Source: CAWKGC01 sp963849005 (GTDB lineage: Bacteria > Pseudomonadota > Gammaproteobacteria > Burkholderiales > Usitatibacteraceae). Taken from it: DNA of 64,000 nt. The position numbers and the translations under genes are program-made. Below, piece after piece: positions 60,601 through 64,000 of the stretch (position 1 is the first letter of the stretch; each line of letters begins with the position of its first letter). The stretch covers positions 682,001-746,000 of the forward strand of contig CAWKGC010000023.1 in assembly GCA_963849005.1 (NCBI GenBank), read 5' to 3'. The notes beneath the pieces are model-generated. The model was given only the letters and a program-made list of their open reading frames with translations, was not told the origin of the DNA and made no database searches.

Positions 60601-61512
60601 GAGATCGTAGGCGTTGTAGGTGACCGTGCCGGCTTCGCTCACGTTGAAGTTGTAGTCCACCGTGATCGCCCCGCTGCCCTGGCGGTCGGTGCCGACCACG
60701 CCGTCGGTGAGCGCCACACCGGGCGCGCCGCTGAAGCGCGCGCTTCCCGGAACGTATTTGAACCCGGGCGGAAGGTGGTCCCTGACCTCGACGCGGCTGC
60801 GCGCCTGGTTGCAGCTGTTGTAGGCCAGCTCGATGGTGACGGGCCCGCCGGGCGACGGCCCGAGCGCCGGCCTGATGTACTTGTTGACGGTGCCGCAGTC
60901 CGCCACGCCTTGCGGCCCGGCAACGGACACCGTGTCGATGTTGGGCGTGACCGGGGGCCCGGCGACCGGCGTTGCCGTCACCCGCACCGTGCCGGACTGC
61001 CTGTTTCCCGCAGTCGCCGGCACCACCATGCTCACCACGAACCGGAACACCTGCCCCGGGGCGAGCGCCACGGGCGCGGCGATCGGCACCAGCGAATCGG
61101 GGACGCCGTCGCCGTTGGCATCGGGCAGCAGCGTGATCGAGCCGAGGGTGAAATTGCCGCCGTTGTCCGCCGCCGCGAGCGTGTAGGTGTCGGCGAGCAA
61201 CCCGGTGTTGGTGAGCGAATGCGGGAAGAGCACCGTGTCGCCGGGGTTCGCGTTCTTCGAACCGCTCGACTGGAGGACCGCGGAATAGTTGACCACCGCG
61301 CCGCCGCCGACCGTGAACTGCACCGTGTTGGAATTCGCGTTGCTCGGCAGGCCCGCGACCAGCGAGGTGCTGGATGCCTGGTTGGTGATCACGGTTCCCG
61401 GCGGCGGGCCGGCGAGCGCGGGCAGCATTGCGGCGACGAGCAGCGCGACCGCGCCCGCGCACGCGGCGAGCGCGTGTCGGATCCGGTTGCAAAGTGCCGT
61501 CGTGCGTTTCAT
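54673..61512 (-). CDS. DUF11-like / SdrD-like surface protein fused to an outer-membrane beta-barrel
   Basis: The uninterrupted 2,279-residue protein starts MKRTTALCNRIRHALAACAG with a signal peptide ending near ALA (residue 34). N-terminal DUF11-like domains run to about residue 1000 (HFLVNEGNCVENV, then NYTVTVRNASGTALDRAPVL). At about 1007 there is an SdrD-B-like domain (ILGKVFLDCNANRAQDPGE). Ig-like invasin-type domains follow (KLFANGVEVPQ; LVLEVPPGTVADGRTPAK). From about residue 1520 the sequence becomes a beta-barrel with many aromatic-girdled strands (YLLYGDYNTQAYSD, GLEVGYMVTTNLWVSAGYNF), although the end, YNGQSAAK, lacks a terminal aromatic. It probably sits in the outer membrane with large external or periplasmic domains. 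It is just upstream of, and overlaps, the giant repeat gene, so a secretion or anchoring role for it is plausible. Confidence 0.82.
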   Translation of the reverse strand: MKRTTALCNRIRHALAACAGAVALLVAAMLPALAGPPPGTVITNQASSTSLVAGLPSNANSNTVQFTVGGGAVVNYSAVLQSSGSKNANPGDTVLFPHSLTNTGLLADTYTLAAADNGGNFTLGSITLLPDANGDGVPDSLVPIAAPVALAPGQVFRFVVSMVVPATAGNRQSGTVRVTATPVAGPPVTPNIDTVSVAGPQGVADCGTVNKYIRPALGPSPGGPVTIELAYNSCNQARSRVEVRDHLPPGFKYVPGSARFSGAPGVALTDGVVGTDRQGSGAITVDYNFNVSEAGTVTYNAYDLPLQSNGGVFFDVTVDPGLATGTVIPNFATYAFFNSAGQRGYTLESNTATYTVTGTVDLKLEGEVIPVATPGTTISFNNLLTNLGTLTDSFNVTMSASTFPAGTPIALFKADGVTPLADTNGDGIPDTGPVAPGASYKIVVKVSIPSTAAPAQYSVLKTARSVTAPSRSATAVDQVNTLAKSCKVTMLPDNTGKTGYGRDITYTHFLVNEGNCVENVVAPADWLTDSTPDWRSQVYRDNESAGAVSLPGVIDTSDTPVVPGWTASLAPGQSIRFLVRVMAPPAPPKSAAKAIVASDTTVFSLDSTGGGRLKVTDITIIDDKGGEGGENVLVNYRNPNYTVPSIWGVIGSNLYLRADASACNADPGVAEQRTVVLVGSNGDREEFTAVETGPNTGIFQVAGIPVRNPPVVPGSGTIEGVPGDIFTADVLGCGRRISTIVTLVNPTGVVFDSANNLPVASASVRLVTASGGQCSNTLAPIASANPVVTGADGRFSFPQVAPGSYCLLVTTPNGYTFASTVPVNQLPPGRIINASGPTSGGSYGGTFAMGPSTGAIVFDIPVDPAPLSGLFIQKSASRSSVEIGEFVNYTVTVRNASGTALDRAPVLVKDDLPAGFAYVPGSATSGGKPIADPLGRRGPQIVFDIGTLAVGAQASLTYRVRVGPGALQGDGTNRVRATYRASNAITESNVATATVTVTGGVFSDRGFILGKVFLDCNANRAQDPGEAGVPGVRLLLEDGTSVITDGEGKYSFYGIINRTHVLKLDRTTIPAGAVLGTTTFRNMGDAGSLFVDLKAGELLQADFAITSCGDAILADVKARRDFFATTAGEIDLLVGQRLATEAVVISDPKALPASGTLGAQFAPPGGASGASGITGAAGAQAIGAQGPAQPGFQQVAPMPQFGTTRVRADQPASPGFSMAAVAPPAIPLEELLPSLSNELGFVGLKNGETLPYAQSTVRVKGQAGSTFKLFANGVEVPQSRVGKRSQLADKQVQAWEYIGIELKPGENIFEVKQFDSFGNQRGAETITVIAPDKLGRLVLEVPPGTVADGRTPAKIVVRLTDLKGVPVTSRTPVTLDASAGTWTNEDADPREPGLQVMVENGRGEFGLVPPSSPGPITVRAWSGPFKEEARLDALPELRPMIAAGVVEGVINLRNLNPKALVPARKADGFEQELERFSRTSSDGKTEAGARLAFFLKGKVKGEYLLTAAYDSDKPTRERLFRDIQPDEFYPIYGDSGVRSFDAQSTARFYVRVDKDRSYLLYGDYNTQAYSDARKLSSYSRSLTGGYWHYENENIVANVFAAKDATKQVIDEIRANGTSGPYALSSGTARVNSEKVEILVRDVNQSSLVISAVPQTRFYDYEFEPLTGRLLMKAPVPSVDARLNPVFIRVTYEADTGGADFWIAGGDAQFRITNRIEVGASYAEDQNPAAPFKLAGASLTVRLTEKATLWAEVAQTDAPLTTGKGGAQRIEIRQDGDNFKAQAFAARTDVEFNNPGAYIGQGRSEAGLRTSLKISEDTTLRAEALHTGNIADDSTRDGVLATVEHNFGNRVSGELGVRYAHDRGTGSPVPPVQGTPIPDTAKTPSEITTVRGRLAVGVPGFDNASVYGEGEVDVTDTSRHLFAVGGEYTMANRSRVYGRYEFVNSVTGPYGLANGQKQNATVLGVDTEYMQDGRLFSEYRIRDAIAGGDTEAAIGLRNLWTLGQGVRLGTSFEHVYAISGSGQNENTAVALGLEYTANPLWKGTTRLEYSNTVSTEGWLFTVGLAARLTPAWTMLARNVWSLQSNKSDDGERMLDRLQAGVAWRDIETNQFNALGRVEAREERDTSAPGLQLRRSTQLVSINGNWQPRPPFLVSGRYAAKWVNDKSEGLSARYRAQLVSARATWEFMPRWDVGVVTSALFGNSYGNRLYGVGLEVGYMVTTNLWVSAGYNFFGFKDEDLANGDNTSKGAFVRLRYKFDEELFDTLGGAADRVYNGQSAAK

Positions 61513-61530
61513 CTGCTCCGCCTCGTCCTT

Positions 61531-61638
61531 CCCGTTTTTGCGGCGGCCTCTGCCGAAGCCGCTGCAAAAACGGGGAGAAAAGCGGTTTCCCGCTTCTCCC
61601 CGGAATCCCGGGCGCCTCAGGGAGGTGAGGCGCCCGGG
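61531..61638 (-). terminator. Three stacked hairpins between two surface-protein genes
   Basis: Read on the minus strand after the stop at 61649: first a 13-bp perfect stem (61607-61619 with 61626-61638); then GGGGAGAAGCGG...CCGCTTTTCTCCCC followed by GTTTTTG (61572-61601), a typical intrinsic terminator; then a third stem (61531-61546 with 61559-61574) that overlaps the U-run. Hairpins 2 and 3 share bases 61572-61574, so they may be alternative structures. Confidence 0.75.
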
Positions 61639-61648
61639 GTGCGGCGCA

Positions 61649-64000
61649 TCAAGGATCGATGCGCACGCAGAAGAACAGCGTCGCCGATTGCGTCGAGGTG
61701 AGCGTCCCGACGTTCGCCGATACGGTTCCGGTGAGGCCGTTGGCCGGTGTCGAACCCCCGATCGCACCGACGGTCACGGACGGTGTTGCCAGCCCGTTGC
61801 CCGAACACGAGTAGCGCATCGTCGTGTTGGCCGGAACGATGTCGTTGATCACGACAAGGTTGATGTTCGCGGCAGTCGAGTTCGTCGCGATGATGCGATA
61901 CGCGATGCACTGGCCTGGCGCGGTGCCGGCACCGGGCGGGATCGCGGCGGGCGTGTAGCCGCCATGCGGTCCTGCCGCGGCGCAGGCGACCGTCGCCTGC
62001 TCCTTCACCAGCGTCAGCCCGTCGGTCACCGTCGTCGAGTCGGTCGCGAACGTGGTCGAAAGAACACCGTTGTACGTCGCGGTGAGCGTCGTCACGTTGG
62101 CCGGGTCTGCCCCTACCGCGCTGCCCGGGGCGAACACGCGCACGAAGATCGTCTTCGACTGGCCGACGTTCAGCGTGTCGGTCGTGGTGCCGCAGACGAT
62201 CAGCGTGTCGGTGCCGATCACGAGCGTGCCGGAACCGTCATCGATGTACGCGGCCGAGGTCCAGCCCTGCGCGGAGCGGCTGTCGGTAAGGCAGGCCCCC
62301 GCGTAAGTGATGGTCTCGTTCACGTTGCCGGTGTTGCTGATGGTGTGGCTGTACGTCACCGACCCGCCGGGGAAGGTCTGCTGCGTGTTGTTCGGCGTGA
62401 GGGTGACGTTGTGCAGCGCATTGACCGTGACGCGATCGACCTTGGAGTCCGTCACCGCCGGGTTGACCGCGGAGGTGGCGCTGATCGTCAGGTCGTAGTT
62501 GCCCGCTGCCGCCTGCCCGCTTACGGTGGTGGGCACGGTGACTTCCGCGCACACCAGTCGGTTGGCGCCGGCGTTGATGGTGCCGGTGTTGGGCAATGCC
62601 GCGCCCACGGTCGAGCAGTTGCCCACTCCGCCGTCGGCACGGAACACCACCGTCCAGCCAGCCGGCACGGGTGCAGCCGCCATCGTGTACGAGTCGGAAA
62701 TCGTGCTCGTGTTGTTCACGTACACCTGGAAGCGCGTGACCGTCGTGCTGGCCGGGTTCGGCGTGACCGCGTTGGTCGTGATGACCGCCGCACCCGTCGT
62801 GCCGAAGCCCGTCGTCGCGGCGTTGCCGACGACGGCCGTACCTGCCGGGAGCGAGTCGGCGCGCGCGGTGTTGTTGGTCACGTCCACCGTGTTGGCCGCT
62901 ATCGCCACCAGCCTGTCCGTCACCGTGTCGCTCACCGCCGGGTTGAAGCGCGAGGTCGCGGTCTTGGTCAGGTTGTACGGCGCGGCGGGCAAGGCCCCCA
63001 CCACCGCAGGCAGCGTGACGCGCACGACGACCGTGTAGGTCGCGCCCGCGGCCACCGGTCCCGTGTCCGGGGTGCCGTTGCCGTTGGTGTCGATCAGCGA
63101 GGTGACGCCGTCGGACTGGAACAGCGAGAACGTCGTTCCCGCCGGCCAGTTGGCCTGCCCCGTCAGCACGATGTCGAACGAGTCCGTGCCGTTGCCGGTG
63201 TTGGTGATGCGGTTGTTGAAGACGATCGTCGCGCCCGGGCTCGCCAGCGGCACGGTGACGACGTCGTCGATCACGAGGTCCCCGGCCTGCAGCGGGTTGT
63301 CGCTCGCGACCACGCCCGCGGTCTGCAGCACCGTGTACGAGGCGGTGTTGGTGTTCGCCACTGCTTGCGTCGCGGTGAGGAACGTCGCGGTGTTGCTGAT
63401 CACCTGCGGCGGGAGTCCGGCGTTGACGCCGACCTGGAAGGTCAACGTGCCCGAGACGCCGGCGTTCACCGTCGCGACGATCGCCGTCACGCGTCCGGCC
63501 ACCGTAGCGCCGAAGTCGTAGGCAATGCCCGCGGAGTCGCCGCCGATAGCATCGGTCAGGGCCGTGGCGCCCGACACGCTCCACCTTCCCGTACCGGCGA
63601 TGTAGGTCATGCCTGCCGGAATCAAGTCACGCAATTCGACGTTGGTCGCCGCGAGCGTGCCCGAGTTGGTGTACGACAGCGTCACCGTGATCGGCGTGAA
63701 CGGCGAAGGACCGCTCGCCGCCGACATCGCCTTGGTCACCTGGATCGACGAGTTCGCGACCGTGGTGGTGTCGATGTTCGTCTGGGTCGTCGGCACCGTG
63801 TCGGTAACCGAGACCGTGATCGTCGCCGTGTTGCCGGCCGCAGCGCCCGCCGGCACCGTGCCCGCGACGACGAAACGGAACAGGCCGTTCGCCGCGATCG
63901 GGCCCGAGGTCGTGATGGGCGTGAAGTTGTCGGGAACACCGTTGCCGTCGGCGTCGATGTAATACACCATCCCGCTGTGCGGCGTGCCGGTGGCGGCGAA
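61649..64000 (-). CDS. DUF11-like repeat surface protein, 5' end outside the window
   Basis: At least 783 residues of a longer protein are visible; the start lies beyond 64000. It contains repeated DUF11-like domains, each with a calcium-binding-like DxDGNGxPD or DTNGNGTPD loop (YYIDADGNGVPDNF; SLIDTNGNGTPDTG) and Val/Thr-rich strands. The C-terminal part contains VTYSHTISNTGNVNETITY and ends TLFFCVRIDP, similar to the end of the giant protein (LFTVRVNP). No frameshift is seen. It is followed by a strong terminator before the barrel-fusion gene. Likely a secreted or surface structural protein. Confidence 0.8.
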   Translation of the reverse strand, partial: FAATGTPHSGMVYYIDADGNGVPDNFTPITTSGPIAANGLFRFVVAGTVPAGAAAGNTATITVSVTDTVPTTQTNIDTTTVANSSIQVTKAMSAASGPSPFTPITVTLSYTNSGTLAATNVELRDLIPAGMTYIAGTGRWSVSGATALTDAIGGDSAGIAYDFGATVAGRVTAIVATVNAGVSGTLTFQVGVNAGLPPQVISNTATFLTATQAVANTNTASYTVLQTAGVVASDNPLQAGDLVIDDVVTVPLASPGATIVFNNRITNTGNGTDSFDIVLTGQANWPAGTTFSLFQSDGVTSLIDTNGNGTPDTGPVAAGATYTVVVRVTLPAVVGALPAAPYNLTKTATSRFNPAVSDTVTDRLVAIAANTVDVTNNTARADSLPAGTAVVGNAATTGFGTTGAAVITTNAVTPNPASTTVTRFQVYVNNTSTISDSYTMAAAPVPAGWTVVFRADGGVGNCSTVGAALPNTGTINAGANRLVCAEVTVPTTVSGQAAAGNYDLTISATSAVNPAVTDSKVDRVTVNALHNVTLTPNNTQQTFPGGSVTYSHTISNTGNVNETITYAGACLTDSRSAQGWTSAAYIDDGSGTLVIGTDTLIVCGTTTDTLNVGQSKTIFVRVFAPGSAVGADPANVTTLTATYNGVLSTTFATDSTTVTDGLTLVKEQATVACAAAGPHGGYTPAAIPPGAGTAPGQCIAYRIIATNSTAANINLVVINDIVPANTTMRYSCSGNGLATPSVTVGAIGGSTPANGLTGTVSANVGTLTSTQSATLFFCVRIDP

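Noticed and set aside
55105..61701. A 2,198-codon plus-strand open frame opposite the barrel fusion
   Set aside because: Composition (Arg, His, Ala, Val-rich) is typical of antisense shadows in GC-rich DNA, while the minus strand shows a signal peptide, domains and a barrel.

Overview
The window looks like part of a betaproteobacterial chromosome (Burkholderiales, Nitrosomonadales or Rhodocyclales type). It is GC-rich and carries the sdhCDAB-sdhE-gltA-odhA-odhB-lpd central carbon block typical of that class, next to a methylcitrate cluster. Many conserved genes contain single-base frameshifts, mostly +1 insertions. About 22 can be counted in ten ordinary enzyme and transporter genes, so the sequence is probably an uncorrected (perhaps metagenomic) assembly rather than a decaying genome. 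Frameshifted genes are given below as single genes.

Layout. 1-4951 (+): the 3' part of a very long multihaem c-type cytochrome built from 47-residue tandem units, followed by an outer-membrane beta-barrel protein with a TPR-like domain. This pair could be an electron conduit across the outer membrane. 4948-8459 (-): mismatch uracil-DNA glycosylase, propionyl-CoA synthetase (prpE) and acryloyl-CoA reductase (acuI). 8708-20803 (-): a TCA-cycle supra-operon read as sdhC-sdhD-sdhA-sdhB-sdhE-gltA-odhA-odhB-small membrane protein-lpd-zapE. 20900-21634 (-): a HutC-type GntR regulator, divergent from a (+) operon with a palindromic operator between them.

21814-32591 (+): citE-like lyase, mesaconyl-CoA hydratase-like protein, malyl/beta-methylmalyl-CoA lyase-like protein, prpB, prpC, a small unknown, prpD, two small exported proteins and aconitase. 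Together with prpE and acuI this is a propionyl-CoA handling region: the methylcitrate cycle plus a possible glyoxylate/mesaconyl-CoA branch, feeding the TCA operon. 32588-37111: a possible promoter, an MFS transporter, a small lipoprotein, malate dehydrogenase and a DMT-type exporter.

37158-64000 (-): a surface-protein region. It holds a GGDEF-EAL cyclic-di-GMP protein, a giant exported repeat protein (about 5,190 residues once frameshifts are repaired), a 2,279-residue fusion of DUF11-like domains to an outer-membrane barrel, and the end of another DUF11-like protein. The giant gene and the barrel gene overlap by 4 bp, which suggests they work together.

The intergenic spaces carry several palindromic repeat families: a GCCGATGAAC-armed hairpin in three copies, each just 3' of a gene; GGGTCAG-TACATTT palindromes in two forms; and remnants of a GGAATGAC-type repeat. 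I saw no rRNA, tRNA, CRISPR array or intact insertion sequence.
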